DNA of 64,000 nt from Rhizobium rhododendri (GCF_007000325.2 NZ_CP117267.1:3223501-3287500), one strand, 5' to 3'. Positions 1-9,633 are shown, counted from the stretch's first letter. Made by a program: numbers and translations. The notes: generated by a model from the sequence alone, not told the origin.

Positions 1-1076
1 TTGCGCAGCTCCAGCGAAGCGCTGAGTTCGCGTGGATCGACATGATCGTATTCAATTGCATAACCCGGCTGTAGGATCGTAACTCGTTCCAGACCCGGAA
101 TAGTCCTGATAAAGGCCTGCTGCACTGACTCAGGCAAACTTGTGGAAATACCATTTGGGTAAATGGTATCGTCGTCCAAGCCCTCGGGCTCAAGAAAGAT
201 CTGGTGACCGTCACGTTCGCCGAACTTGACAATCTTATCTTCGATTGACGGACAGTAGCGCGGACCTATTCCCTCAATCTGGCCCGAATACATGGCAGAC
301 TGCTGGAGATTATCCATAACGATCTTGTGCGTGGCGGCCGTCGTCCGCGTCACACCGCAATCGACCTGTCTGTTGACGATCATGTCCGTCATGAACGAGA
401 AGGGCACCGGATCTTCATCCGCCCCTTGCCTGCCGACTGCCGTCCAATCGATCGTCTTGCCATCGAGCCTAGCTGGGGTACCAGTCTTCAACCTGGCCAA
501 CGAAATGCCAAGCCGCTCCAGCGTGCCCGACAGTCCAACCGAAGGCTCCTCGCCCATACGTCCTGCCGGGATCTTCTGGTCGCCGATATGGATCAATCCT
601 CGAAGGAACGTACCTGTCGTGACCACAACGCTGCGGCAGTGAAGTTCCGTACCGTCTCGCAGGGAGATTCCGGTAACTCGCCCATCGCGCTGGAGGATAT
701 CGAAAACATCACCCTCAACAACCTCCAGGTTTTCCAGCGATGCGATTTCAGCCTGCATGGCGAGGCGATAAAGCTTGCGGTCTGCCTGGGTGCGAGGACC
801 GCGTACCGCCGGTCCCTTCTTGCGATTGAGCATTCGGAACTGTATTCCGGCAGCATCTGCAACACGGCCCATCAGTCCATCAAACGCATCGATCTCGCGA
901 ACGAGATGCCCTTTACCAAGCCCACCAATGGCAGGATTACAGGACATGACGCCGATGGTGTCCCGGCGATGCGTAACAAGTGCGGTGCGTGCACCAAGGC
1001 GGGCGGCCGCAGCTGCGGCTTCACTGCCTGCGTGGCCGCCACCTACTACAACTACATCATAACGCGTCGTTTGCAT
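1..1076 (-). CDS. mnmG: tRNA uridine-5-carboxymethylaminomethyl modification enzyme MnmG (GidA), N-terminal 358 residues
   Basis: FAD-dependent partner of MnmE; the MnmE-MnmG complex installs the (carboxymethyl)aminomethyl group on wobble uridine 34 of certain tRNAs in the cytoplasm. The reading frame opens at ATG 1076 and is still open at the window edge, so about 358 of the usual ~620 residues are present. Visible are the FAD-binding GGGHAG at residues 12-17 and the family signature [13 protein letters not shown] at about 45-57. It lies downstream of mnmE in the same direction, and the 101-bp gap between them holds two parS sites. In relatives rsmG, parA and parB usually follow it, which would be outside the window. 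The identification is firm; only the C-terminal half cannot be checked. Confidence 0.96.
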   Translation of the reverse strand, partial: MQTTRYDVVVVGGGHAGSEAAAAAARLGARTALVTHRRDTIGVMSCNPAIGGLGKGHLVREIDAFDGLMGRVADAAGIQFRMLNRKKGPAVRGPRTQADRKLYRLAMQAEIASLENLEVVEGDVFDILQRDGRVTGISLRDGTELHCRSVVVTTGTFLRGLIHIGDQKIPAGRMGEEPSVGLSGTLERLGISLARLKTGTPARLDGKTIDWTAVGRQGADEDPVPFSFMTDMIVNRQVDCGVTRTTAATHKIVMDNLQQSAMYSGQIEGIGPRYCPSIEDKIVKFGERDGHQIFLEPEGLDDDTIYPNGISTSLPESVQQAFIRTIPGLERVTILQPGYAIEYDHVDPRELSASLELR

Positions 1077-1127
1077 CGTAATCTCCAGCTTAGGCTGTTT
1101 TCCGGACTAACGACCGGGAGTCAAGAA

Positions 1128-1141
1128 GTTTCACGTGAAAC
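1128..1141. promoter_or_regulatory. parS site 1 (perfect ParB-binding palindrome)
   Basis: GTTTCACGTGAAAC is a perfect 14-bp palindrome identical to the conserved core of bacterial parS. It lies between mnmE and mnmG, about 4.5 kb left of the putative oriC. ParB-CTP loading here would seed the partition complex. Confidence 0.92.
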
Positions 1142-1164
1142 ACGTTTCCAACGCAGTCACCGAA

Positions 1165-1180
1165 TGTTTCACGTGAATCA
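1165..1180. promoter_or_regulatory. parS site 2 (one-mismatch variant containing GANTC)
   Basis: TGTTTCACGTGAATCA differs from parS at one base, which creates GAATC, a GANTC target of the CcrM methylase. Its centre is 38 bp from that of site 1. Read on the minus strand its first three bases, TGA, are the stop codon of mnmE. The identical 16-mer recurs inverted at 7461-7476. Confidence 0.88.
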
Positions 1181-2497
1181 TTTACCGACGCAGAACTCAG
1201 AGAAAATTACACCGAGCAAATCTTCCACATCCACATGCCCGGTTATCCGCCCCAATGAGCGGGCAGCGGCGCGCAAATGCTCAGCTCTGATATCAAGTCC
1301 GTCAGAGGAATTTAAAGCGAAAGTGATGTCTGAAATCGTTTGTTCCAGCAGCACACGGTGTCTCCGCCTCGCGGGAACTGCCATGGAAAGACCACTGGAG
1401 CGCTTTCCAAGTTCTGCCAAAAGGCGATCTTTTAATTCCGACAGTCCAGTCCCATTTTGAACAGAAATACAAATATCGTATTGCTCAGACGGCCCGTGGA
1501 TATCTGCTTTAGTCCCTACCTGGATCGCGTCAGGATGACCGACAGTCTCTGTTTCGGGACTTCCAATCTCTCTCAGCACGAGGACGAGATCCGCTGCCTC
1601 AACGGTCTGAAATGCGCGCTTCACACCCTCTGCTTCTACCACATCTTCCGTCTCGCGAACGCCGGCGGTATCGAACAAGCGGACCCGAAAGCCGTCTATA
1701 TCAAGATTAACCTCAAGGACATCGCGCGTCGTGCCGGCGATCTCTGTGACGATGGCAACATCTCGACCGGCCAACGCATTCAGCAACGTCGATTTCCCGC
1801 TATTGGGCGGTCCAGCTATCGCAACTCGGAACCCGTCGCGGACGATTTCTCCGAACCTTGCGCCAGCCAAATGGTCTGAAATCGCATCACGGATCAGGAG
1901 CATTTCAGCCCAAACCTGATCTGAGACGGAGCCGGGCACATCACCTTCATCCGAGAAGTCGAGCTCGGCCTCAATCAGAGCCCTGGCGCGCGTTATGCGG
2001 ATCGCCCAGGCAGCATACAGCTCGGAACGTCCGCCGTTGCTCTGTTCTATCGCCAGCCGCCGCTGCATTTCGGTTTCGGCCGCCAAGAGATCTGCGAGAC
2101 CCTCCGCCTCTAGCAGATCCATCCTTCCATTTTCGAACGCTCGTCGTGAAAATTCACCATTCTCCGCCAGTCTGCATCCGGAAATAGCTGAGAGCTCGTC
2201 CAATATCGCAGCCACAACTGCGAGGCCCCCATGCACTTGAAATTCCGCACAATCTTCTCCGGTGAACGAGTTCGGACCGGGAAAAAGCAGAACAATACCC
2301 TTGTCGATCACCGATCCGTTTCGAGTCCGAATCGTTCTCAGTGAGGCAGTGCGAGGCGCCGGCAGTTGCCCTGCAATCCGCGAGGCCACCGCAAATGCAC
2401 CATTACCACTGACGCGGATGACAGCGACGCCGGCGGGTAAGCCGCCACTAGACAACGCATAGATCGTATCTGCAAATTGTGACACGTTGCACCGCAT
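1178..2497 (-). CDS. mnmE: tRNA modification GTPase MnmE (TrmE)
   Basis: GTPase that works with MnmG to modify tRNA wobble uridine. The 439-residue protein has the N-terminal tetrahydrofolate-binding domain (about 1-120), a helical domain, and an inserted Ras-like G domain with P-loop GPPNSGKS (229-236), a TRD switch I region (about 257-259) and DTAG near 275-278. It ends in FCVGK, the conserved C-terminal Cys motif. The length is normal for the family. The start is the first in-frame ATG; no clear Shine-Dalgarno sequence precedes it, so the first few residues are uncertain. It sits between rho and mnmG on the same strand, and its stop codon is contained in parS site 2. Confidence 0.95.
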   Translation of the reverse strand: MRCNVSQFADTIYALSSGGLPAGVAVIRVSGNGAFAVASRIAGQLPAPRTASLRTIRTRNGSVIDKGIVLLFPGPNSFTGEDCAEFQVHGGLAVVAAILDELSAISGCRLAENGEFSRRAFENGRMDLLEAEGLADLLAAETEMQRRLAIEQSNGGRSELYAAWAIRITRARALIEAELDFSDEGDVPGSVSDQVWAEMLLIRDAISDHLAGARFGEIVRDGFRVAIAGPPNSGKSTLLNALAGRDVAIVTEIAGTTRDVLEVNLDIDGFRVRLFDTAGVRETEDVVEAEGVKRAFQTVEAADLVLVLREIGSPETETVGHPDAIQVGTKADIHGPSEQYDICISVQNGTGLSELKDRLLAELGKRSSGLSMAVPARRRHRVLLEQTISDITFALNSSDGLDIRAEHLRAAARSLGRITGHVDVEDLLGVIFSEFCVGK

Positions 2498-2525
2498 TTG
2501 GTACGGAACCGAATCGATCTACCCA

Positions 2526-2551
2526 GCATAAAGGCCGCACATGGCGGCCCT
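2526..2551 (-). terminator. weak intrinsic terminator after rho
   Basis: On the minus strand a 6-bp GGCCGC/GCGGCC stem with a 5-nt loop is followed by a short TTTAT tract. It lies in the 82-bp gap between the rho stop and the mnmE start. Confidence 0.5.
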
Positions 2552-2579
2552 TAAGTTGCAAACGTTCGGCCGATTGAAA

Positions 2580-3845
2580 TCAGGTATTCATCGAGTCGAA
2601 GAAATCCGGATTGTTCTTTGTCTGCTTCAGCTTGTCGATGAGGAATTCGATTGCATCCGTCGTACCCATCGGGGCAAGGATACGGCGAAGAACAAAGATC
2701 TTCTGCAGATCCTGACGCGGAACGAGCAGGTCTTCCTTACGCGTACCGGACTTAAGGATATCCATCGCCGGGAAGATGCGCTTGTCGGCGACCTTGCGGT
2801 CGAGCACGATTTCCGAGTTGCCGGTACCCTTGAATTCTTCGAAAATGACTTCGTCCATGCGGCTCCCGGTATCGATCAACGCTGTCGCGATGATCGTCAG
2901 CGATCCGCCTTCCTCGATATTTCGCGCAGCACCGAAGAAGCGCTTCGGGCGCTGCAGCGCGTTGGCGTCGACACCACCCGTTAGGACCTTGCCAGACGAT
3001 GGCACGACGGTGTTGTAGGCGCGACCGAGACGGGTGATCGAATCGAGCAGGATGACGACGTCACGCCCGTGCTCCACGAGACGCTTCGCCTTCTCGATTA
3101 CCATTTCAGCGACCTGTACGTGGCGAACCGCCGGCTCGTCAAAGGTTGATGACACGACCTCGCCGCGCACAGAGCGCTGCATGTCCGTCACTTCTTCAGG
3201 CCGCTCGTCGATGAGAAGGACAATCAGATAGCATTCGGGATGATTGGCCGTGATCGAGTGCGCAATGTTCTGGAGCAGGACGGTTTTACCAGTGCGCGGC
3301 GGAGCAACGATGAGGCCGCGCTGGCCCTTGCCGATCGGCGCCACGAGATCGATGACGCGGGCAGAGAGATCCTTGGTCGTCGGCACGTCGAGTTCCATAC
3401 GGAAGCGGTCGTTCGGATAAAGCGGCGTCAGGTTGTCGAAGTGAACCTTGTGGCGGATTTTCTCAGGATCGTCGAAGTTGATCGTATTGACCTTGAGCAG
3501 AGCAAAATAGCGCTCGCCTTCCTTAGGTCCACGGATTGGGCCTTCGACGGTGTCGCCGGTCTTCAGCGAGAAACGGCGGATCTGCGAGGGCGAAATGTAG
3601 ATATCGTCGGGCCCGGGCAGATAGTTTGCATTGGCAGAGCGCAGGAATCCAAATCCGTCCTGGAGGACTTCAACCACGCCTTCGCCAATGATTTCCACGT
3701 CCTGGCTGGCCAGCACCTTCAGGATGGCAAACATCAATTCCTGTTTGCGCAACGTGCTGGCGCTTTCGACCTCGAGCGATTCGGCGAAAGCCAGCAAATC
3801 GGTCGGGGATTTGCTTTTCAGTTCTTGCAGCTTCATTTCAGCCAT
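2580..3845 (-). CDS. rho: transcription termination factor Rho
   Basis: Hexameric RNA-dependent ATPase and translocase that terminates transcription. The 421 residues match the usual length. Visible are the N-terminal helical domain (1-50), the cold-shock-like RNA-binding fold with GFGFLR at 64-69, the Walker A motif APPRTGKT at 181-188, DERPEEV at 213-219, and the [11 protein letters not shown] segment near residue 267. M1 or M4 could be the start. Upstream, 185 bp without a gene separate it from hemJ, long enough for its own promoter and an untranslated leader; rho leaders are attenuated by Rho in other bacteria, but nothing here proves that. Confidence 0.98.
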   Translation of the reverse strand: MAEMKLQELKSKSPTDLLAFAESLEVESASTLRKQELMFAILKVLASQDVEIIGEGVVEVLQDGFGFLRSANANYLPGPDDIYISPSQIRRFSLKTGDTVEGPIRGPKEGERYFALLKVNTINFDDPEKIRHKVHFDNLTPLYPNDRFRMELDVPTTKDLSARVIDLVAPIGKGQRGLIVAPPRTGKTVLLQNIAHSITANHPECYLIVLLIDERPEEVTDMQRSVRGEVVSSTFDEPAVRHVQVAEMVIEKAKRLVEHGRDVVILLDSITRLGRAYNTVVPSSGKVLTGGVDANALQRPKRFFGAARNIEEGGSLTIIATALIDTGSRMDEVIFEEFKGTGNSEIVLDRKVADKRIFPAMDILKSGTRKEDLLVPRQDLQKIFVLRRILAPMGTTDAIEFLIDKLKQTKNNPDFFDSMNT

Positions 3846-4030
3846 GAAGGGACCATTACTCTATTTTTAGAAAGGGAAAGGCGACGTTTTCGTATTCGGG
3901 ACCGCGAAGGGGACTCGCGGGCGACAGGATGAATACATGCCACGAAGATGAGATGCGCGAAAATAGCGACTTCCGCAGGAAGCCGCAAGGGGCATGTCGC
4001 CGATGGCGAAAATTTAAAATGACGCCTTTT
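3846..4030. other. intergenic region upstream of rho (rho leader/promoter)
   Basis: 185 bp without a credible gene between the rho start and the hemJ stop. The short frames here lack family character. Presumably it carries the rho promoter and untranslated leader on the minus strand; I could not assign -35/-10 boxes with confidence. Confidence 0.5.
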
Positions 4031-4037
4031 CTAGGCG
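4012..4037 (-). terminator. possible weak terminator overlapping the hemJ stop codon
   Basis: On the minus strand CGCCT and AGGCG form a 5-bp stem (4023-4037) that includes the hemJ TAG stop and is followed by a T-rich run. The stem is short, so this is tentative. Confidence 0.35.
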
Positions 4038-4576
4038 AAAGGTTTGACCACGACGAGGATGACGATGGCAATCATCAGCACCGTCGGCGCCTCGTTAGCA
4101 AAACGCCAATAGCGGGCGGAGCGGGTGTTCTGGTCTTTTGCGAAGGCTTTCACGGCACGACTGAAATACACATGGACACCAGTCAGAAGCACGACAAGAC
4201 CAATCTTTGCATGCAGCCAACCACCCTGGAACGCAAACCCCGACCAGGCAAGGTATAGCCCGAAGATCCAGGTCAGCATCATTGCAGGATTCATGATCAC
4301 CTTGAGCAGCCGCTGCTCCATGACCTTGAAGGTTTCCGACTGGGCAGAGCCCGGCGCCGCGTCGGTGTGATAGATGAACAGCCGAGGCATGTAGAGCAGC
4401 CCGGCCATCCAGGAGATAACTGCGATGACATGCAACGCCTTGATCCACAGATAGAGATTATCCGGGTTCCAGTAAAACAGCGCCACGGCGAGCAGCACGA
4501 AAACGAGGATTGCGGTCAGCGCGCGGCTACGTGCCGTCCGTCCCGCCTTTTGATCCGTCTGCTTTTCGGCCGTCAA
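4031..4576 (-). CDS. hemJ: protoporphyrinogen IX oxidase HemJ
   Basis: Membrane enzyme oxidising protoporphyrinogen IX to protoporphyrin IX, the penultimate step of haem synthesis; it replaces HemG/HemY in most alphaproteobacteria. The 181-residue protein has four or five predicted hydrophobic segments (about 19-36, 43-63, 95-113, 122-138, 163-178). Candidate functional residues are His49 in the [13 protein letters not shown] segment, His70, and Lys124 in HAKIGLV. A 30-residue polar N-terminus precedes the first segment. Its start overlaps the hemE stop by 4 nt (ATGA), so the two haem genes are translationally coupled. Confidence 0.93.
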   Translation of the reverse strand: MTAEKQTDQKAGRTARSRALTAILVFVLLAVALFYWNPDNLYLWIKALHVIAVISWMAGLLYMPRLFIYHTDAAPGSAQSETFKVMEQRLLKVIMNPAMMLTWIFGLYLAWSGFAFQGGWLHAKIGLVVLLTGVHVYFSRAVKAFAKDQNTRSARYWRFANEAPTVLMIAIVILVVVKPFA

Positions 4577-5607
4577 AACTTGAAACTCCGCACCCTGTCG
4601 ACCAGCACAGCAACATTTTCAGGATCTGCCTGGGGCGTGATGCCATGGCCGAGGTTGAATATGAGGGGTCCGTCGCCAAGCCGCTCCAGGATCCGGTCTA
4701 TCCCGTCTGTCAGCGCATCGCCGCCGGCCACCAGGCGCATCGGATCGAGGTTACCCTGGATAGGCCCGTCCCGCTGCAGTTCGGCAGCGAAGGAGAGGGG
4801 AACGGACCAGTCCAAGCCAATCGCATCGGCGCCGGTCTTGCGGCGATAATCCTTCAGCATGTAGCCCGCATTTTTGGCAAAAGCGATGATCCGCGCCTGA
4901 GGACGGCGCGCCTTTACCGAAGCGATAATCCGCGCCACGGGAGCCACGGCAAATGCCTCGAATTCCGCTTCCCCGAGGACGCCCGCCCAGGAATCGAAAA
5001 TCTGCACCGCGTCGGCACCGGCATCGATTTGCGCCACGAGATAATCGGCAGAGAGCTCGGCGAGCATTGCCAGCAGGTGTTCGAAAGCCTTGCGATGGCG
5101 ATAGCCGAACAGTCGGGCCGGCGCCTGATCAGGTGTCCCGTGTCCGGCGATCATGTACGTCGCCACCGTCCACGGCGCCCCGCAGAAACCGAGCAGCGTC
5201 GTTTCGCCCGGCAGTTCGGCCCGCAGCCGCCGCACAGTTTCAAACACAGGCTTCAGGTGCTCGAGCACATCCTTCGGTTCAAGAGCCAGAATACCGGCCT
5301 CGTCGATGGGATTCATCTGTGGCCCGTGGCCTTCCGTAAACCTTACATTCCGGTGCAAGGCGTCAGGGATGACGAGGATATCCGAAAACAATATCGCAGC
5401 ATCGAAGCCATAGCGCCTTATCGGCTGCAGCGTCACCTCAACGGCGTGATCCGGCGAGTAACAGAGGTCCAGAAAGCTCCCCGCCTGAGCCCTCGTTGCC
5501 TTGTATTCGGGAAGATATCGACCTGCTTGTCGCATCAGCCATATCGGAGGGGGTGTCAGCGTTTCTCCCGCCAACACTCTCATAATTGCCCTGCGTTCTG
5601 CCGTCAA
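4573..5607 (-). CDS. hemE: uroporphyrinogen decarboxylase HemE
   Basis: Cytosolic enzyme converting uroporphyrinogen III to coproporphyrinogen III. The 344-residue protein shows the substrate-binding signature [11 protein letters not shown] (25-35), FSDIL (75-79) and [13 protein letters not shown] (141-153). The chosen start is a TTG at 5607, preceded by purine-rich AGAGGG about 9 nt upstream; the next ATG would remove eight residues. It is the first gene leftward from the putative oriC, as in Caulobacter and Sinorhizobium, and is coupled to hemJ. Its promoter must lie inside the origin region. Confidence 0.97.
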   Translation of the reverse strand: MTAERRAIMRVLAGETLTPPPIWLMRQAGRYLPEYKATRAQAGSFLDLCYSPDHAVEVTLQPIRRYGFDAAILFSDILVIPDALHRNVRFTEGHGPQMNPIDEAGILALEPKDVLEHLKPVFETVRRLRAELPGETTLLGFCGAPWTVATYMIAGHGTPDQAPARLFGYRHRKAFEHLLAMLAELSADYLVAQIDAGADAVQIFDSWAGVLGEAEFEAFAVAPVARIIASVKARRPQARIIAFAKNAGYMLKDYRRKTGADAIGLDWSVPLSFAAELQRDGPIQGNLDPMRLVAGGDALTDGIDRILERLGDGPLIFNLGHGITPQADPENVAVLVDRVRSFKF

Positions 5608-5620
5608 ATGCCTCTTCCCT

Positions 5621-5660
5621 CTAAAAATTATAAAGCTCTTCTTAAGGTTTCTATTTCTAA
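5621..5660. other. AT-rich tract, candidate DNA unwinding element
   Basis: A markedly AT-rich stretch of about 40 bp in a GC-rich chromosome, immediately upstream of hemE and next to the first DnaA box. It would also overlap the hemE promoter. Confidence 0.5.
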
Positions 5661-5687
5661 GAGTCGGTGACTATCAAGGATTATCAC

Positions 5688-5696
5688 TTATCCACG
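5688..5696 (+). promoter_or_regulatory. DnaA box TTATCCACG
   Basis: One mismatch (last base) to the TTATNCACA consensus, next to the AT-rich tract; likely among the stronger boxes of the origin. Confidence 0.75.
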
Positions 5697-5826
5697 CGAA
5701 GTCCCCGTGACTGCCATATCCCGGAATAGTCGGGACGAAAATTGCGGCATCTTGACGAGATATGGGGACAGAATGAATTTCATCAATCATCCCTGGCATT
5801 TAGCGTGACCGTAGATTTGCGTATCC

Positions 5827-5835
5827 TGTGGACAA
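5827..5835 (-). promoter_or_regulatory. DnaA box (minus strand TTGTCCACA)
   Basis: One mismatch to TTATNCACA on the minus strand; the same 9-mer recurs at 5916-5924. Confidence 0.7.
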
Positions 5836-5915
5836 GGTTAGGATGACAATCGGTCGAAGCTTCTTTATCCCCAGTCTTCAAAGCTTCTGTTTTCAGCAAG
5901 CCGCAAAATCGCAAT

Positions 5916-5924
5916 TGTGGACAA
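5916..5924 (-). promoter_or_regulatory. DnaA box (minus strand TTGTCCACA)
   Basis: Identical to the box at 5827-5835 and 89 bp from it, in the same orientation. Confidence 0.7.
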
Positions 5925-6008
5925 CTTGGCAGTTATCCCAGCCCCTCCGCCATGAGGCTGCCCAATTATATTTTCCTCCCCGGTTATCAACAGACGACGG
6001 AAAACAAC

Positions 6009-6830
6009 GTGGAGAACAGAATAAATTTCTTTCATCTGCACCTGATATCTGACTCAACCGGAGAGACTCTCATTTCCGCCGGAAGGGCGGCGTCGGTCCA
6101 ATTCCAGGCGAGCCAACCAATCGAGCATGTCTACCCGCTGATCCGCAATCGCCGGCAGCTGCTGCCGGTGCTCGAGGCGATCGATGCTTCTCCGGGTATC
6201 GTGCTCTATACCATTGTCGATCACGAACTTGCCGATCTCATCGACGAGCGCTGCAAGGCGATGGGTGTCCCGTGCGTCGCTGTGCTCGAACCGGTACTCA
6301 ACGTCTTCCAGACCTATCTCGGCGCCGTTTCCCGACGCAGGGTGGGCGCCCAGCATGTGATGAATGCGGATTACTTTGCCCGCATCGAAGCTTTGAATTT
6401 CACCATGGATCATGATGACGGCCAGATGCCGGATGATTATAATGATGCCGACGTCGTCATTGTCGGCATCAGTCGAACGTCGAAAACTCCGACCAGCATC
6501 TATCTCGCCAATCGCGGCATCAAGACCGCGAATATTCCGATCGTCTACGGCGTACCGCTGCCGCCGAGCCTGGCTGCCGCAACCAAGCCTCTCATCGTCG
6601 GCTTGATCGCCACCACCGACCGCATTTCGCAGGTTCGCGAAAATCGCATCCTCGGCACTACGCCCGGCTTCGATCGCGGTCATTATACCGATCGCGCGAC
6701 GATCTCCGAGGAATTGAAATACGCCCGTGCGCTTTGCGCCAGGCACGGCTGGCCCGTCATTGACGTGACCCGGCGCTCGATCGAAGAAACGGCTGCCGCC
6801 ATCGTTGCCCTCAAACCGAAGCTGCGCTAA
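6009..6830 (+). CDS. bifunctional kinase/pyrophosphorylase regulating pyruvate phosphate dikinase or PEP synthase (DUF299)
   Basis: Family members inactivate PPDK or PEP synthase by ADP-dependent threonine phosphorylation and reactivate it by Pi-dependent dephosphorylation, so the product controls the pyruvate/PEP switch. From GTG 6009 it encodes 273 residues, the usual rhizobial length, beginning [19 protein letters not shown]. The nucleotide-binding [11 protein letters not shown] is at residues 153-163. An upstream in-frame ATG at 5952 would add 19 residues lying in the origin, so the GTG is preferred by family alignment. First rightward gene from oriC, equivalent to the RP001 gene flanking the Caulobacter origin. 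Which target it controls cannot be told from the window, although pckA in the same region handles the same PEP pool. Confidence 0.92.
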   Translation: MENRINFFHLHLISDSTGETLISAGRAASVQFQASQPIEHVYPLIRNRRQLLPVLEAIDASPGIVLYTIVDHELADLIDERCKAMGVPCVAVLEPVLNVFQTYLGAVSRRRVGAQHVMNADYFARIEALNFTMDHDDGQMPDDYNDADVVIVGISRTSKTPTSIYLANRGIKTANIPIVYGVPLPPSLAAATKPLIVGLIATTDRISQVRENRILGTTPGFDRGHYTDRATISEELKYARALCARHGWPVIDVTRRSIEETAAAIVALKPKLR

Positions 6831-6863
6831 GCGCAAGTCTGCCGAATAGCGCAGGGACACTCC

Positions 6864-7463
6864 ATGACATCGCCACTCATCCTCGCGTCCTCCAGCCCCT
6901 TTCGTCGCATGCTAATGGAAAATGCCGGCCTGCGGTTCGAATCCATCGCTGCCAGCATCGACGAACGTGCCCTTGAGGCACCGCTTGAAAAAGCCGGCGC
7001 CGGCCCGGATGCCATTGCGCTGGTTCTCGCCAAGGCCAAGGCTGTCGCTGTCAGCGAAAGCCACCATGGTTCGCTGGTCATCGGTTCGGACCAGACGATG
7101 TCACTCGGCTCTCGCGTGTTTCACAAGCCGAAGGATAGCGCCGAGGCAGAGACCCATTTGCTGGCCCTCTCAGGAAAAACCCACCGGTTGAACAGTGCCG
7201 TCGCGATCGCAAGGGATGGCGACATCCTCTGGGAGCACCTGTCCCATGCCGAATTGACAATGCGGACGCTCACACCCGCTTTTATCCATCGGCATATCGG
7301 CAGGGTCGGCGACAAGGCGCTCGGCAGCGTCGGGGCCTATCAGCTGGAAGGCGAGGGGATACAGTTGTTCTCGCGGATAGACGGCGACTACTTTACGATC
7401 CTCGGCCTTCCCATGCTGCCGCTGCTCGCCGAATTGCGGGCCCTGGAGGCGATCGATGGATGA
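6864..7463 (+). CDS. maf: Maf-family nucleoside triphosphate pyrophosphatase
   Basis: House-cleaning pyrophosphatase hydrolysing non-canonical or modified NTPs to NMP and PPi. The 199-residue protein starts with [11 protein letters not shown] (residues 5-15), the Maf phosphate-binding motif, and has GSDQ at 74-77 carrying the likely catalytic Asp76. Start ATG 6864 is 33 nt after the preceding gene. Its last 8 nt overlap the aroE start, and its TGA stop is the first codon of parS site 3. It forms the head of the maf-aroE-coaE-dnaQ run. The substrate subfamily (dTTP/UTP or m7GTP) is not resolved. Confidence 0.94.
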   Translation: MTSPLILASSSPFRRMLMENAGLRFESIAASIDERALEAPLEKAGAGPDAIALVLAKAKAVAVSESHHGSLVIGSDQTMSLGSRVFHKPKDSAEAETHLLALSGKTHRLNSAVAIARDGDILWEHLSHAELTMRTLTPAFIHRHIGRVGDKALGSVGAYQLEGEGIQLFSRIDGDYFTILGLPMLPLLAELRALEAIDG

Positions 7464-8319
7464 TTCACGTGAAACAATCGGCCGGCGTGCGTTCGTCACA
7501 GGCTATCCTGTCAGCCATTCCCGCTCGCCGCTCATCCATGGACACTGGCTTAAAACACTGGACATCGCCGGCAGCTATCAGGCGCACGCCGTGTCCCCGG
7601 CAGATTTCCCCGGCTTCATCGCATTGCTGAAGGACGGCACCGCCGACTTCATCGGTGGCAATGTTACGATCCCGCACAAGGAACAGGCATTCGCGCTGGC
7701 CGATCGGCCGGACGAATTGGCGCAAGAGCTCGGAGCCGCCAACACGTTGTGGCTGGAGAACGGCCAGCTCATGGCAACCAATACCGATGGCCACGGCTTT
7801 GTCGCCAATCTCGATGCCCGCCACCCCGGGTGGGACAAGGTGGAAACCGCCGTCGTCCTCGGCGCCGGTGGCGCAAGCCGCGCCATCATCCAGGCGGTCC
7901 GCAACCGTGGCATCGGTACGATCCATGTGGTCAACCGCACCCTGGATCGCGCCCGCGAACTTGCCGACAGGTTCGGTCCCAGCGTCCATGCCCATCCGGA
8001 AAAGGCTTTGCGCGAGGTCATGCAGTCGGCGGGCTTGTTCATCAATACCACCTCTCTTGGCATGGATGGAGGAGGCCCGGTGCCAGCAATCGATTTCACG
8101 ACGATGGCGAGGGACGCCGTTGCCACAGATATCGTCTACGTGCCGCTGAAGACGGAAACGCTTGTCCAAGCCGAACGGCAGGGTATCGCCGCGGTCGACG
8201 GTCTCGGCATGCTGCTACACCAAGCGGTGCCGGGATTTGAAAAGTGGTTTGGCCAGCGCCCAGAGGTTGATGACCCCCTGCGGCAGTTGGTTATCGCAGA
8301 CATGGAAGCGCACAAATGA
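7456..8319 (+). CDS. aroE: shikimate dehydrogenase AroE
   Basis: NADPH-dependent reduction of 3-dehydroshikimate to shikimate in aromatic amino-acid synthesis. 287 residues. Motifs: [10 protein letters not shown] (19-28), NVTIPHK (69-75) with catalytic Lys75, GAANTL (93-98), ATNTDGHGF (107-115) with Asp111, and the Rossmann [10 protein letters not shown] (134-143). It overlaps maf by 8 nt and coaE by 4 nt. Codons 3-7 encode part of parS site 3, so the extreme N-terminus carries a DNA-encoded constraint unrelated to enzyme function. Confidence 0.96.
   Translation: MDDSRETIGRRAFVTGYPVSHSRSPLIHGHWLKTLDIAGSYQAHAVSPADFPGFIALLKDGTADFIGGNVTIPHKEQAFALADRPDELAQELGAANTLWLENGQLMATNTDGHGFVANLDARHPGWDKVETAVVLGAGGASRAIIQAVRNRGIGTIHVVNRTLDRARELADRFGPSVHAHPEKALREVMQSAGLFINTTSLGMDGGGPVPAIDFTTMARDAVATDIVYVPLKTETLVQAERQGIAAVDGLGMLLHQAVPGFEKWFGQRPEVDDPLRQLVIADMEAHK
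7461..7476. promoter_or_regulatory. parS site 3 (variant containing GANTC, inside maf/aroE)
   Basis: TGATTCACGTGAAACA, the exact reverse complement of parS site 2, with one change from the perfect palindrome that creates GATTC (GANTC). It contains the maf TGA stop and early aroE codons, about 1.5 kb right of the oriC region. Confidence 0.88.
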
Positions 8320-8918
8320 TCCGGCTTGGCCTGACGGGCTCTATCGGCATGGGCAAGACGACAACGGCCAGGCTGTTTGCCGATGCCGGCATTCCGGTCA
8401 ACGATGCCGACAAGGCGGTGCACGAACTGTACGCGGGCGAGGCGGCACCTTTGATCGAGGCGGCTTTTCCGGGAACCGTTGCAGCCGGTATCGTTGACCG
8501 GCAGCTGTTGTCTAGGCAGCTGGCGGCAAACCCGGCTGGCTTCAAGACACTCGAAGCCATAGTCCATCCGCTGGTGCGCCGCGGCGAACTGGCATTCCTG
8601 GGTGAGCAGGCCCTGGCCGGCGCCGATATCGTTGTGCTCGACATTCCCCTGTTGTTCGAAACGGCAAGCACAGATCGCGTCGATCGCATCGTCGTCGTTA
8701 CTTGTGATCCACAGCTTCAGCGCCAAAGGGTTCTTGCGCGACCGGGCATGACGGAGGAGAAGTTCAATATGATTCTCTCTCGGCAGATGCCGGACGCCGA
8801 CAAGCGGGCGAGGGCGGATTTCTTGATCGATACCGGAAACGGTATCGAGGCGGCCCGCAGCCAGGTCGCGGCGATCATTGCCGCCTTGAGGGCGGGCACG
8901 ACGGACAGGGATTTGTGA
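8316..8918 (+). CDS. coaE: dephospho-CoA kinase CoaE
   Basis: Last step of CoA synthesis, phosphorylating the 3'-hydroxyl of dephospho-CoA. The 200-residue P-loop kinase has GSIGMGKTT at residues 8-16 and the DIPLLFET segment near the middle typical of CoaE. Start overlaps the aroE stop (ATGA), and dnaQ begins 1 nt after its stop codon. The other pantothenate-pathway kinase, coaA, is also in this window at about 49-50 kb. Confidence 0.95.
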   Translation: MIRLGLTGSIGMGKTTTARLFADAGIPVNDADKAVHELYAGEAAPLIEAAFPGTVAAGIVDRQLLSRQLAANPAGFKTLEAIVHPLVRRGELAFLGEQALAGADIVVLDIPLLFETASTDRVDRIVVVTCDPQLQRQRVLARPGMTEEKFNMILSRQMPDADKRARADFLIDTGNGIEAARSQVAAIIAALRAGTTDRDL

Positions 8919-8919
8919 C

Positions 8920-9633
8920 ATGCGCGAAATCATCTTCGATACGGAAACGACAGGCCTCGACAGCCGCATCGACCGCATCATCGAAATCGGTGGCGTCGAA
9001 CTGTTCAACCATTTTCCGACGGGACGCACCTTTCACATGTACGTCAATCCGACCGGCCAGAAAGTCCATCCGGACGCGCTGGCGGTGCACGGCATTACCG
9101 ACGAGTTCCTCGCCGACAAGCCACCCTTTGCCGAGGTCGCCGGACCGATGCTGGAATTCTTCGGCGACGCCAAGTGGATCGCCCATAACGCCAATTTTGA
9201 CATGGGCTTCATCAATGCGGAGCTGGCGCGTCTCGGCATGCCGTCGATCCTGCCGGAGATGGTGATCGACACCCTGTCTCTCGCCCGTCGCAAAAACCCG
9301 ATGGGTCCGAATTCTCTCGATGCCCTCTGCCGCCGCTATGGCATCGACAATACCCACCGCACCAAGCACGGTGCGCTGCTCGACTCGGAATTGCTGGCAG
9401 AAGTCTATATCGAGATGATCGGCGGCCGCCAGACAGCCTTGGGTCTAAGCTCCGATAAAGGCGGTCAGAGCGGTTCAGATCGCCGGATGGATAATGACGA
9501 CGTGGTTGTCGCGGTGCTTGCGAGACCATCTCCGCTGCCGGACAGGGTAAGCGATCTGGAGCGCGAAGCACATCGGGCGCTGCTCACCAAGCTCGGAGAA
9601 AAGAGCATCTGGCTGAAATATGGTTCTGCCTGA
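8920..9633 (+). CDS. dnaQ: DNA polymerase III epsilon subunit (proofreading exonuclease) DnaQ
   Basis: 3'-5' proofreading subunit of the replicative polymerase core. 237 residues with ExoI DTETTG (7-12; Asp7, Glu9), ExoII HNANFDMGF (89-97; Asp94) and ExoIII with His150 and Asp155, giving the DEDDh set. The region after about 170 should bind the alpha subunit through a clamp-binding/linker segment. Last gene of the maf-aroE-coaE-dnaQ run; convergent with secB, with the terminator at 9638-9664 between them. Confidence 0.95.
   Translation: MREIIFDTETTGLDSRIDRIIEIGGVELFNHFPTGRTFHMYVNPTGQKVHPDALAVHGITDEFLADKPPFAEVAGPMLEFFGDAKWIAHNANFDMGFINAELARLGMPSILPEMVIDTLSLARRKNPMGPNSLDALCRRYGIDNTHRTKHGALLDSELLAEVYIEMIGGRQTALGLSSDKGGQSGSDRRMDNDDVVVAVLARPSPLPDRVSDLEREAHRALLTKLGEKSIWLKYGSA

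Larger units (their letters stand above)
5608..6008. other. putative chromosomal replication origin oriC
   Basis: About 400 bp between divergent hemE and the PPDK-regulator gene, the site of the mapped Caulobacter and Sinorhizobium chromosomal origins. It contains an AT-rich tract (5621-5660) beside hemE and several DnaA-box-like 9-mers: TTATCCACG (5688), TGTGGACAA (5827 and 5916), TTATCCCCA (5865), TTATCCCAG (5933) and TTATCAACA (5984). One GANTC site is at 5661, and two more lie just inside the regulator gene (6051, 6065). Only one TTAA occurs, so no full CtrA box was found. Four parS sites flank the region. Position is established knowledge; function here is inferred. Confidence 0.85.

Noticed and set aside
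4510..5670. 386-residue plus-strand frame opposite hemE
   Set aside because: Antisense shadow, extending into the origin region.
5608..6008. CtrA-binding sites in the origin
   Set aside because: Only one TTAA occurs; no TTAA-N7-TTAA pair was found.
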